64,000 nt of DNA, taken from the NCBI GenBank assembly GCA_015501585.1, contig JADNRY010000061.1, forward strand, positions 62,001 to 126,000, given 5' to 3'. Position numbers and translations under genes: made by a program. Numbering within the stretch: the stretch's first letter is position 1; each line of letters starts with the position of its first letter. The stretch is from Rhodocollybia butyracea (Eukaryota > Basidiomycota > Agaricomycetes > Agaricales > Omphalotaceae). The notes under the pieces are model-generated. The model worked only from the letters and a program-made list of their open reading frames with translations. It was not told the origin of the DNA and made no database searches. This document shows positions 45,181-56,544 of the stretch, one piece after another.

Positions 45181-45672
45181 GGTGTAAATAGGGCTAAAAA
45201 AAGTTGGAAGAAATGAGAATTGGGTAGGATTGAAACTTTAAGAAAGTTGGGACCTTTTTGACAACGAGCGAGGCTGTGAAGGTTCAAAGAGTGGAAGGGA
45301 TAGAACAAGAGCAGGCGGTGTGGATGCGAGTGTCGTCTGGTTATTTTTAATACTTCGGATTCGCCAGGGGTAAAACATGCCGTTGTGCCAAGACATTTTA
45401 GCGCCTGATTTGCGAACATACGGAAACTCCTCCCAACAGAGGCTATGTATCGGAAAATCACATATCTCATTCGCTGCTGTTGTGTCGACGGCGTTGAGGG
45501 CCCGAGTCCCCCACAAACGACAAACGGCCTTGTGGCTATCATGAAATATGACTGAGGGATGTCGAACGCTAGCGCTGAAGCCAACGGGAACAACAACAGA
45601 ATCTGAAACCATAATATGATGGTAACTCAACAAAGATGTAGTAGTAAGTATACCAATACGTCCCTTACGCTG
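45181..45672. other. Intergenic region
   Basis: About 490 bp with the promoter of the Kre9-like gene and the 3' end of the TRIP4-like gene. Overlapping - strand open frames show no protein features. Confidence 0.45.
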
Positions 45673-46576
45673 TCATAAGTTGGCTGCCTCCTTTCCTTTC
45701 CCTTTCTTCTGTTTCCCTTTCCTCGTACTTGAGCTTGATGATCCGACTTCCGCTACGTGAGGAGCAACATACATCGGACTCCCATCTCGAAGATTAGCCC
45801 ATGGTCTTATCGGATCAACTCTACTCTTCGTAAACACAACTTCCGCTGAGGGCGGCGGAACTCGCACAACAGCAGCAGCTCTCTCCTCTTCAATCTCAGT
45901 TTCCGATCGCGAAGCAGGCCTCGAAGACGCAGGCGTACTGGTATAAGAAGAAACCAATACTTTCTTCGTTTTCGAGTCGAGTGATAAGACTTTACGCGTT
46001 TGTGGAACCTGAGGACGAGGTGCAGCCAGAGTAGCACTTGGAGCTGCGCCAGAAAGAGTAGGAAAAGCGCCGGCCTGCTGTCGCGCTGCCTCAATAGCGC
46101 GCTCTCGAGCCGCTATCTCCTTCGCTATCGTCTCGTCTAGCTGAGCCTGCAAGCGACTGATAAGTGATTCCCGCTGATTTCCTGGGATTAATGAAGCAAG
46201 GCAGTGAGGACAGGCATAGTTTGGTTGGTTGATTTCGCAGAGAATGAGGCCGCAGTTTCGACAGATGGATGTATATGTCGACAGCGAATGTTCTCGGGCT
46301 TGATATACAGATGTCAATAAGCACGTATACAGTCAAGATATGTAGTTACGCACCTTGACAGTAGCAGCCTCCCTTTGGATCTTTCTTGAGCGTCTGAGTA
46401 TCGTTCAACGCCGACAATAGCGCTTCAAGTCTGCGCACATCGCTGCTCTTTGCTTCCTGCGGCACATTTGTATTTTTTCCTTTTCCTTTGCCTTTCGTGT
46501 TTGATTGAGAGGAAGATGGGCGAGAGGGCTTTAATCTGTCGGAAGGAACAGAGGTCCACGGAGTATGATACATCAA
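45673..46576 (-). CDS. TRIP4/Rqt4-type C2HC5 zinc-finger protein
   Basis: Carries the zinc finger of activating signal cointegrator 1 (human TRIP4; yeast Rqt4), a subunit of the helicase complex that splits collided ribosomes. Exon 1 opens MMYHTPWTSVPSDRLKPSRP, has a Lys/Gly-rich linker (KGKGKGKNTN) and ends in GGCYCQ. The intron (GTGCGT to CAAG, about 71 bp) joins it in frame to AREHSLSTYTSICRNCGLIL and then CEINQPNYACPHC. The pattern CxC...CxxCGxxxC...CPxC is that of zf-C2HC5. After it come a helical segment (SLISRLQAQLDETIAKEIAA), a linker with SLDSKTKKVLVSSY (typical of the family after the finger) and a Lys-rich C-terminus. About 280 residues. There is no C-terminal ASCH domain, as in yeast Rqt4. 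Confidence 0.83.
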
Positions 46577-46699
46577 AGACGATGGTAGGAAACAAAGATT
46601 GATTACATACGTATTATTGCTACAATCGTAATTATTACTGAATTACAGATAAATCTGGTCATAACAAGCATCAGCGAAGTCGTCCAAGTACATATATTC

Positions 46700-48243
46700 T
46701 CATATCGAACCAAGCCTCAGCTCCTGCCCTCTCCACAGCACCTTCATCAACAACCTAAAATAATCAATCCATCCCCAGAAATACGTTATAATCACAACTA
46801 TCCCCCGCGTGAACACATCCATTTCCCCGATATCCAACGGTGCCTCCACCTCCGCTACAGGCATCAAAAGACTCGCACGACCGATATGGTGTGTATGATG
46901 GTGAAACAGCTTGAGAGCTTCGTCTGCAGAGGGCCGATTTATCGGCGATGGATCCTGCATCCGCGAAAGGAGTGGACGGAGGCATGGGATGGACTACGAC
47001 GAGGTACTCTATCAATTTTGACTGAGAAGGAAAAAAATGCAAGTTACCTTGCCAAAATACCGCTCGAACACCATGCCCAGAACAAACACATCACCCTTAA
47101 ATGGATCATATAATCGTGTCGGGACACTTTCTCCCTCCGAGTCAAGTTCGTATATCTCAGGAATCTCTTTATGCCATCCATGTCGAAACTGAACGGGCCT
47201 GCGCTCCTTGAATTTGGTGCTGGAGCCAAGATCGATGAGGAGATACCGCGCGGTAGCGTCTATACGATCAACAGGGTTGGTTTCTAGAACCAAAGTGCAA
47301 GTAAGTATAAGCGACATGAGAGAGATTACAGCGAAGATGAGAAAGAAACCCGCCTGCAAAACACTGACTTGTTGCGTCCATCATGAGGTTTTCGGAACGA
47401 ATGTCTCTGGAGAAACGATCTCAATCTCAGTATACAACAAAAAGAAAGCTCCGATATAGATACGTGACTCACCGATGTGCGATATTATGCGTATGGAGAA
47501 ACACCAGGCCCTGGTGAGTGGAGATTCAGTCACGATAAACACCAGCTAGAAAGGTACCAACACCACCATACCTCCAATATCTGCCTCACGAACTCCAGCA
47601 CCTCCCACGCCAGCCTGAACGGTAGATCATTCCAACGCCTCGCATACGGAAACACAGCGATAAAAGCATTCGTACACCCAGTACTTTCCACCTCTACCGG
47701 AGAATAAAGCTCAAAACTATCGATCATTTGAATACAGTGATTTCGCGGATCTTGCGCGAGCGCTGGGGATGAAAGATACTGTAAAGTCTCTATTTCGTTC
47801 GAGTCGGGGGTATTGGCGGATTCTGACATGGAGATGAATTTCAGAGCGACTGGCGCGCCATCGCTGATTCGTGTGGCGTCTAGTACGGTTAATGCTCCAG
47901 TTGACTATTGTGATTGTTATCATTTTGTTATCATTATTGAGTTGCTTGACACCAAAAAAAACAAAAAAAACGCAACTGGTGCTGCATCCTCATATTCGTA
48001 TCTCCAAGTTGGTCGCATGAATAGATCAGCAGTCGTCATCCCTTCTTTTATCCACGAACCTACCCATCCAGGACGATATCGTGAACGAAGTTGATATCCT
48101 CGTCTTTCAATATTTGGGTATATACTTGACCATCGTTTTTCTTGGGGTGTTAATCCCAGAGGAAAGTGGGGATCGTCTTCTTCGTTAATTTCGGCCAGTG
48201 GAAGAAGGGGAAGCGAGGACGATGGCGAAGGAGCGGGCTGCAT
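46700..48243 (-). CDS. Protein kinase-like protein (basidiomycete type)
   Basis: A kinase-fold protein with a basidiomycete-style N-terminus (MQPAPSPSSSLPLLPLAEIN). After splicing about five introns I read the VAIK-type lysine (GAPVALKFISM), the helix-C region (NEIETLQYLSS), the catalytic loop split by an intron (GLVFLHTHNIAHR then DIRSENLMMDAT, i.e. HRDxxxxN) and LLIDLGSSTKF, where DLG replaces DFG. Then DPFKGDVFVLGMVFERYF, matching the D..S.G..L/E helix region, and NRPSADEALKLF in the C-lobe. It ends with a hydrophobic segment (GIVVIITYFWGWIDYF). No clear glycine-rich loop was seen, and the protein is short (about 400 residues). Key catalytic residues are present, so activity is possible. 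Substrate unknown. Confidence 0.75.
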
Positions 48244-49146
48244 AAGCGAAACGAAAGTTTTGAAGCGAATGGAAGTTTTAAAGCGAACGATAAAGTTGAA
48301 GCAAACGACAATGCTAAAGCAAAGGAGGCCGTATACTGGAAGGAGCTAAGTAAATTTTTTCTAATTGATTATATTGACGGCAGAAAGACATGGACATGGA
48401 CGGACTCGGAATTCGGGTACGAAGGACAAAGACGACAAAGACGATAAGACGCTATACCGGCGCTTAACCTTGTTTTTATGTAAGCGCTGTGAGTAAGGAC
48501 TCCTTGGCCTCAAGCCCACAAGCTCTTTCTACAAGTAGGCAAGTCCGTCGGGGTTTGCGTAGCAACCAAAGTAGGGGAAAGCGCAACTAGGCTGACGGTC
48601 CGAGGATCTTGGCCTGAGGAGCAGGTTTACGAGGTAAAGAAACGCATATCCATCGGGATAGATTGCATGCTACACGTTTTTCCCATTAGGAGGAGGAAAC
48701 GCTCCGTAAGTTTTGAGTCGTCTTCGAACGAGCCAGCGCGCGCACCGACATAATGATAGCAGGAAGAATGCAGCGATGTTAACAGCGAAGGTGGAAGGTG
48801 GTGTTAAGGCGGGTCAGAAGCCGACTTCCTCAAGTTGGAGATCTCACGAACATTATAGATGTACATCGAATTGATTGAAGTTTCGAATCTAAGTATTCTA
48901 CAAACTGTATCACGAAAGCTATGCGGGAATCATCTACACGTGCTAAGAATGGAAAGTCGTAACGGTTCTAGGTATGTAATGTATGATCTACAAATGAAGT
49001 GAGCAATGAAAACGGTCTAAATTTTTTGTACATAGATAGTAGTATTAAGTGAGTATAATTTTCGGTTGATATTGGTAAATCTAAACAGAAAGAGGACTGT
49101 AACAATATTTTAAATCAGAAGCAGCGGCAGGAGCGAGAAATAAAAC
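48244..49146. other. Intergenic region
   Basis: About 900 bp between the kinase-like start and the NRPS-like stop. A degenerate short repeat occurs near 48,245-48,320 (variants of AAGCGAACGATAAAG). No gene. Confidence 0.4.
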
Positions 49147-52100
49147 TCACGAAGAGAGCGCAGTGCTGGATCGGAACATTGTCTTTTCATCGTCGGCTTT
49201 GTTCGGCTTCTCCGAATCTTCAAGTCGTTTCGCAGGCCATCCAACATAGACAGAGTCAGCTTCGGCAACTTCTCCAGAAGTGAGCAAGGTGTGTTCACAG
49301 AGCATGCTGTTATCCTCCATGGATGCACCGGATAACAGGCGAGAACCGGTACGCATAGCACATCTACAGAGGGATTAAGCTACAGGAGACAACCAATAAC
49401 ATAAACACTTACCCATTACCGATCTTCAATGAGTTCAAGGCAAAGTTGCCTCTAGAGTTGATATGGGCAACAACGGAACAGTTGTCTAACGAAACGTCAT
49501 CGCCGATCTGAAACTTGGGAGTTAGCGGCGAAAAAAAGTGGACGAGAAATGGACCACATACATCGACAAGATCAGGTTCAGTCATAAGGCCTAACTTGCC
49601 ACTTGGGTAAAGGTTGCAGTCCTTGCCGATCTTGGCGCCTAAGAGTCTGAAGTACCAAACCAGGTACGCCGAACCAGTGAGGGGAGCCAGAACACCTCCA
49701 ATACCGTGACCCACGAACAAGGGACGGGAACAAACAAGATGTAATTGCCACCGTTGACAGTAATCACTTTCGTCCCAAGCGCAAGGACCGGTTTTCTCTT
49801 GCCAATTATAATCCATTTAGTTAAAACCACCCAAAGGACAGTTAGGAGGGCTTGAATGTTGATTACAACGACAAATGAGGCTGCGATGAAACCGTAGAGA
49901 ATCCCAAAACGGTACCAGTGCTCTTGGAAAAGATGGAGTTCCGGCATGAACTTGTATAGCAGGCGAAGGAATTGAGCTGCAGCAACAGCACCAATGGACC
50001 AGTAAGCGGCCGAGCAAGCAGTGACGACGAGGTTGATGGTAAGAAGGATGGGATAAGGCCATACAAAGTAATTTGCCTCCCGCTTGTAGAAGGCTCGACC
50101 GAAAGGTGTAATAGTATTGACTTCACCGTTGGAAGGGGATCCCTTGTTGAAACACAAGGCTTCGCCATTTACTATGAGATCATGATTTAATCCAAGATCA
50201 TGAATGTAGCCTCGAGACACACTGACCATTACCCATCCAAGTAGAGCCATCTTCATAAGAAGTATTTCTCTTCGCTAAAGTGCCAGAACCCATGACGGCG
50301 CGGGAGCCTACGGACACACCAGGGAGAAGAATAACGCGATCCGCAATCATGGCTATGCCGAAGAATTAGTTTGAGATTTAACAGGAGGACTTGTTTCGTT
50401 TGCTTACCCCCATTGCCAACGCGGATTTTCTCGGCGCCCAGTCTATCTGTAGTATAGATTTCCGATCTTGAACCAAAGACGACCTGCAAAATTGCGAATT
50501 AGATAATGAACTTCGTCGAAAGAGAATGGGCTTACGTCGTCGCCAATCTCCAGCAGCTCGGGATCGGGGCAGTAGATACCTGACCCTGGCCAGTAAACCC
50601 GGCGGCCTATCTTGGCACCCATCATCCGGTATACAAACTATCATAACCCGTTTGAGATGCTTAGACAGAAAGTTATCAGGTAGGGCACTTACAGATACAC
50701 CTTCGTAATGCGTGCCCATGACAGAAAACGCCGTTTTGAGGCTGCGCTGAGACAGCAGGATCGAGTTGATGTACCTTCTGAGCAAAACGAGTTGAGAAGC
50801 GTCCTCAGCCTGGCCCGGTTGGTTGAGCCCGAAAATACGTTTGACGATAACCGCGAGGAATACATGCAACAACGGGGTACAGGTGGCCCTGACCATCCTT
50901 GACACGGCATGCCAGAGCACTCGTCTAGGATCTGAGAACCAGTACACAACAGCGACAAGAGGGTTTGGAGAGTTGGGCAGGATAAGATTTGTTTCAGCCA
51001 TCATCAGGTATAGGATAGCAAACCAAGGAACATCTAAACAATGTCAGTTAGATTGAAGTAGGTAGAATCCATGTCAACTCACAGGAAGCAAACAGTATGA
51101 TACCAATAATTGGCCATGCAACGAAGCATTTAAGAAGCCAGTGAGGTTCCAGGAAAGATGTTCGGTTGTAAGCAGCAAATGATTGTGGCGAAGGTTTTTC
51201 GAGCGATGATGAATGAGGACCATAGACAGCACCTTCCGGAATAACAGCGCCAGGTGAAATCTGCGTATAGCTGTTGATGACAGCTCTCCGACCAATCACG
51301 ATAGGTTCAAGGCGGAAGTAACCCTCGCGTTCGACGCAGAACCCGCTGACAACAGAAGAATCGATCCTGCAGCCGTCTTCCAGAGTAAGTAGGTCGAATT
51401 CCCCAAGACGAGAGTGTTTGCTAATGTACACATTTTTGCCAATGCGTGCACCGAGAAGCCGGTAGTAGAGTATGCTCAGTTCTGGATGCATAGCAAAGAT
51501 ACCACGTCCGGCCGAGCTGAATACCAATTGTCAATACACAACTCGAGTGTCAGGGAGGAGAGTCCACGAACACAATAGATTGATTAACGATCCACCACCG
51601 AAGATAATATGTTGACCACCTAATAATCTTTGAGAGAAAGGACAAACGAAGAATAGGGATGAATGCGTACATTGGATGGTGTCCGGGCTTGTACTTGCCA
51701 ATGACGACCCACTTGAAAACGATAGCAGCTACTGGAGCACAGATACGTATGGCCAATCGAGCGGCAGCGATAGCGCAAAGTAGCCCGAGCATGCGTTCAT
51801 AGTAGCCTGTGTCCACCAGAGGAGCCAAGTAAGACATAGTGAACAAAAGAATGGACCCTTTCGAAAGAAGGTAAGCTAAGAAAACTCTGACGACGAGTAG
51901 GCGAGACTTACATGTGACAGCGGTTTTCAGAGGATAGAAAAACACCATCGGTAGGGCTTGGATCATGAGGTTGAATGGGTGGGTCTGCCCGCGTCCCTTT
52001 TGTCCGTAATAGTTTTCCAACGTTACTTCCGAATTGTTGACGGTATTTGGATAGGTTTGGAATTTGGAGTCCTTGAGAGTTTCCAAAGACTTCCGCCGAT

Positions 52101-54616
52101 GAGCTTCGATGAGAGATGCAATTCCAGTAACAGTGCTGTTTGTGAATATGGCAGCCACGGCAACACCGGCATTGGTTCTCTTCCGGATATGGTAAGAAAG
52201 TTTTCCGAGGAGAAGAGAGTTGCCACCAAGTAAAAAGAAATCCGAGTCACCGGATATCATGGCTGGTTCGATAGACAAAAGCTCTGCAATGATGTCGCGA
52301 ACGGTGATTGCGGTCGTAGACATCGAAGCAGCATTTTTGCGGATAATCTCTGCGTCAAGAGAGGCAAAATCGAACTCGTCAGGATTGATTCTCGGCAAAG
52401 GGGACGAGAGGAGGTGGATTTCAGGGATTGCATATCCAGGCAACAAGAGAGACAAACGCGATTTGATGGGTGCTGATTCTACATTTGCTTTTTGATCCGC
52501 AGAAACAAAGGCCTCTGGAAGTCCGTCATGACGAGAACGTACAGCAATATCATCGACACCGTCAACATCTAGTAAGAGCCGTCTGATTTCACTAAGATCG
52601 AGCCGGACGGAGGTACAGTTGATTGGATCAGACAACGATGCACTTGGTGGGGGGACATCAGCCTCAAAATGACGAGCAAGGGCTGGAACGTCGTCAGTCA
52701 TGCAACCAAGACTCAGCCGCTGGGCTAGCTTGATTCGCAGAGGTTTTCCGGCACTAGACCAGTTCAATTCGAGTCTTCAAATCAGAAACACCAAAATACA
52801 CTTACTTGTTCTTTGGCACGTCTTTCATATACACCACTGCGAATGGCCATTTCGATGGGTGCAGATGGTCCTTCAATAAGTCGAGTAATTGAGCTAGCCC
52901 AATGACTGGGCGACCCGGGACAGGAACAATAATTACACCAATAGCTTCCTGGAGAACATCATGTTCAATGGAAAATGCCAGAGTAGTCTGCGTGATGCAA
53001 GTCAGAAGGTTTCTAATAAAGACTATTGCAAAAGTTACCTTGACAAACTCTTTAGCAGCTGTGACAATCGCCTCTTCGATTTCAAATGGGGAGATAATTT
53101 CACCGCCTTTGTTAATGATTTCCTTGGAACGGCCGTTGATAAAGAGGTAACCGTCATCATCCAAGTAGCCCATATCACCAGAATCGAACCATCCCTCGCT
53201 GGAGAATGCGGAGGTGTCTAACGGTACATTAATGTCGGGAGATACCTCGTAACCGGCGAACGTAGGCAGTCCGCGCACGCAGACAGATCCAGTTTTCCCC
53301 GGCATAAGCTCACGCTCGATATCAGAAGGATCTCTAATGGACAAGTAAGGGCCGCAGGCAAGCCCGGAGCAGCCTGGACGTTCTAGTTGATATGTTGTCG
53401 GAGGCGAAGCTATAGGCATGCATCTGGGACAAAATGTTTTAGGAGATGCGTAGGTCGGACAGTAGGTAAAGAACTCACTCAGTCATTCCGTATGAAGGTA
53501 AAATAGCAGCGTTGCCGAAACACACTTTCATGTCAGCTGCAAGCGAAGGTAAGAGCCCTCCTGCGGCGTTGCAAATCATACGAATCCGTAAATCACGTCT
53601 CGGTACGATATGCTCAGGCTGCGAAGTGAGAATAGCATGATGGATGGTAGGCGCGGCATAATACCTAAAAACACATTGGTAAATCAAACCATGAGATAAA
53701 AGTATCGCATACCATGTAGCTTGTAACTGAATGGCTAAAGTCCAGAAAGCAATAGCATCAAATCCAGGGCACATAATTGCGCTGCCCCCGGAAAGAATCG
53801 GGGCCATGAGGTTACGGACGATCCCTCCCACATGGAATAGAGGCATCATGTTCACTGGAAATAAGTCATTAGATCAATGAAGACAACTGATTGTTGCCAC
53901 CTACTATTCACGTCGGAAGACTTCAGATCCCAAGAATGCACGACGGCCCAAGTCCCGACAAGCAAAGACTGTAACGTGTAAGGAACAACTTTTTTCTTTC
54001 CACTAGTACCAGATGTATGGAGCACTAAGGACTGATCGTTGAGACCGTGAGGCTCAGACTGTGTCCTCGGCGTACAATCCTCTTCTCCCATGACCGACAT
54101 ATCGAACAGACCACAAGGTCCTATCGTCCGCTCCTCGACGAATATGACATCACAACCCAATTGATGTCGCAGAGCCTGAAGTTCTAGACGTTCCTCGGCG
54201 TCTCGAGTTGTCACAATCGCCTTCACATTGAGCCGCGCCGCGTCTTCCATAAGTTCAGGGCCGGTGCAACTGGAGTTGACGGGGGCGCAGGTATGGTAGG
54301 TGGCTAGAGAAAGAAGCGCGAGAGCATTGGCTGGACCAGTTGGAAGAGCAAGCATGACTCTGTCATTCCGGCCGAGACTTTTACCAGAGGTTGAACGAGG
54401 CAAAATAAAACGCGAGATGAAGGAATGTATAACATCATGGCATAAAGGTGGCCTCGATGGGTCGGGAGAAAAGAGAGCTGGTTGAGCAGTAGTGGGGATA
54501 CAGTCTAAGAGAGATTTCACATCCGAACTGGCGAAACACTGGGCAAGAGAGTCTCCAAGTGAAGTATTGGCTGGAGGTGTTGCTCTAGTGCGCAGAAACT
54601 CCAGAGGAATAGACAT
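49147..54616 (-). CDS. NRPS-like enzyme: adenylation, thiolation, membrane region and three beta-helix domains
   Basis: Activates a carboxylic or amino acid as adenylate and loads it on a phosphopantetheine carrier. A-domain motifs: LVLHTSGTSGKKKVVPYT, a segment on NAAGGLLPSLA, SYGMTE, WFDSGDMGYLDDDGYLFING, RSKEIINKGGEIISP and the A10-type Lys in NKAGKPLRIKL. The carrier domain has DFFLLGGNSL (Ser codon 52216-52218). Then come about 800 residues with hydrophobic spans (FNLMIQALPMVFFYPL; LLGLLCAIAAARLAI; FFILTINLVVTACSA-like) alternating with three left-handed beta-helix (hexapeptide) domains: ARIGKNVYISKHSRLGEF, MMGAKIGRRVYWPGSGIYC and LLGAKIGKDCNLYPSGKLGL. This order (A, T, membrane spans, three tandem C-terminal domains) is that of bacterial poly-lysine-synthetase-like proteins. 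Roughly 1,550 residues. I chose the start at MSIPLEFLRT; an in-frame Met 60 codons upstream (54796) exists. Product unknown. Confidence 0.85.
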
Positions 54617-56017
54617 GGTCTTTCGAAGGACACTGCTGTCGTTCGAAGAGAGAACCAGTGGTGCTTTTATCTTCGCGAGCCCATTTCGGAAAATTAAAGA
54701 TTTGCATGTCCATGACAAGACAAATGGAAAGTATCGTAACACAAACGAGCATAAGAGCTCGGTTTGGTTTGAGTTAACGATCAAATCTACGGCCATTTAA
54801 TTCCAGCCTACTTACCAAGTATGAAATACGAGATATAAGAGTTACCTTGCACATAACCCGAGAAGAAACCCTGTCAATTGAGTAATACTGATTCATCATT
54901 CAAGTATGTTAAAATGGAGATTTTCGGGAGAATTTGGTCCGAGAGCACTGGCAATGGCTACCGATACATGACGGTGACCGCTGGTGGCCGACGCGTCGAA
55001 TGAAAGGTGAAAAAAGCATCAAGTTCGGGACCTCCTGAACGGTAGTTCGCAACGACAAAAGAACATAGTGCTGGGAATGAATAAAGCATTGTACGAATGC
55101 AAGAGATGGAACCGTGAGAAGGCGCCTGTTAATCTTATCTCATGACTGATCGTTTATGGCGGAATTTACCGAACCAAAGTATGTATAACTCTGTTAAGGG
55201 TGGCAAACAAGCCTGCTGCCTGTGTACTTACTTACTTGCTCTAGACTCGCTGGCTCCGACGTCGTCGTAGCCGCACCCGGGCCGATCACAAAAAAGCCGA
55301 CATAATCTAGGTAGATCTCTACGTTTAAACCGTCGAAATTCAAGCATCCAACGCTGTGGTGAGCGGTAAATTTTGGTTTTGCTACCAAGGTATGTATGTA
55401 TACATGCTGATGCCTCACGGAAATCTCATGTGCAACAATCAATTATTTCCGGCTTTTACCATTAACGTAGCCACCAACAAATTTATGAATGAGGTTATGC
55501 ACTATTTAACATTTTACACATAATCGATAGAGGGTGGTCTAACAGATATCTGCTACGTATTATGGCGTAGAAGATGTTCAGAATTTCGCGCTTGCCTGTT
55601 GCTCTGATACTAATCCACCCAATTCAAAAAAATTTAAATGATATCATTGCGGCTGAAATGTTGATTTTGAATCTGAATACGGATGATCTTATCACTTGCT
55701 TCGTTTTCAACCGCAATCGTTAATTTTTAGCCTTTGCATACCATGAAACCATTTGATGGTATCCTTATCTTCCATGCTTGAGCAAACCGGTCTATGGGCG
55801 TTTTTTCCATGGATAAGAAAGACGCCGCGGATTGCAGTCCATCTCGTATGATGGGTTGATTCCGTTAGAAATCCGACATCTTATGGTACTCCACATGTGT
55901 AACCTCATGTTCGGGTATGTTTCACAGTGCACAACTCAACACGTTTCTCCTATCGTCCGCTTGAGAAAGGACACGCCTTCTGGCTGAGATAAGACCGATC
56001 GATAAGAGAACAGTAAG
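54617..56017. other. Intergenic region
   Basis: About 1.4 kb, AT-rich, upstream of the NRPS-like gene. No gene or repeat recognised. Confidence 0.4.
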
Positions 56018-56544
56018 ATGAGGCACCCTATAGCAAAATCTTTATCTCTGCGAAACCTTTGGTCTTCTAATAACGGCAGCCTCGATGGCCAGGAATTAAC
56101 GTTCAGGACGCGACCTCCATATCCCCGCCCCTATCGCAGCAGATCCCAGCCCCCTTGAGAAGTAGCGCTCAGCAGCAGGAGATACAACTTGCAGTAAATG
56201 ATATCATCAATATTATGGCCGCAGAGCTGAGAGCTAATTCAACAAATGACTTCAGTAAACGAACTGATTTTCCGAGAATGCACGTAAATCATTGTGAAAT
56301 CTAGGAGAAGCTTTGTTAGGTACTGAAGTCATCGCGTTGCTTACCACTGTAAGTACATGCATTAAGGGAGCAAAAGGAATCCGAAGGCTCGACGAAAAGT
56401 GTCAAGCTTAAGATTAAAGATACGCATGGCCGTGACGGTTTCAGACATACATGTAATGCACTACTCGCTATGATCTCTGCCCTTGAACCATTTGTCGACG
56501 AAGAACACACGGAGGTTGGAACAAAGTGTTCTGGTAACGTTTGA
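56018..56544 (+). CDS. Possible small multi-exon gene, unknown product
   Basis: Not recognised. A consistent splice model exists with exons 56018-56100, 56166-56254, 56305-56398 and 56445-56544. It encodes MRHPIAKSLSLRNLWSSNNG, then ELTAQQQEIQLAVNDIINIM, AAELRANSTNDF, REALLGTEVIALLTTVSTC, IKGAKGIRRLDEKHTCNALL, AMISALEPFVDEEHTEVGTK and CSGNV-stop. All introns are 46-65 bp with GT..AG ends and the frame is kept across each, which is unlikely by chance. The product would be a small helical protein of about 120 residues. A further intron after 56533 (GTAACG) could extend it to about 56,760. No signal peptide. It stands alone in a 6-kb gene-poor stretch. Confidence 0.35.

Noticed and set aside
45177..45633. 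Overlapping open frames of up to 139 codons on the - strand
   Set aside because: They lie in the promoter of the Kre9-like gene, read in several frames equally well and show no domain-like sequence.
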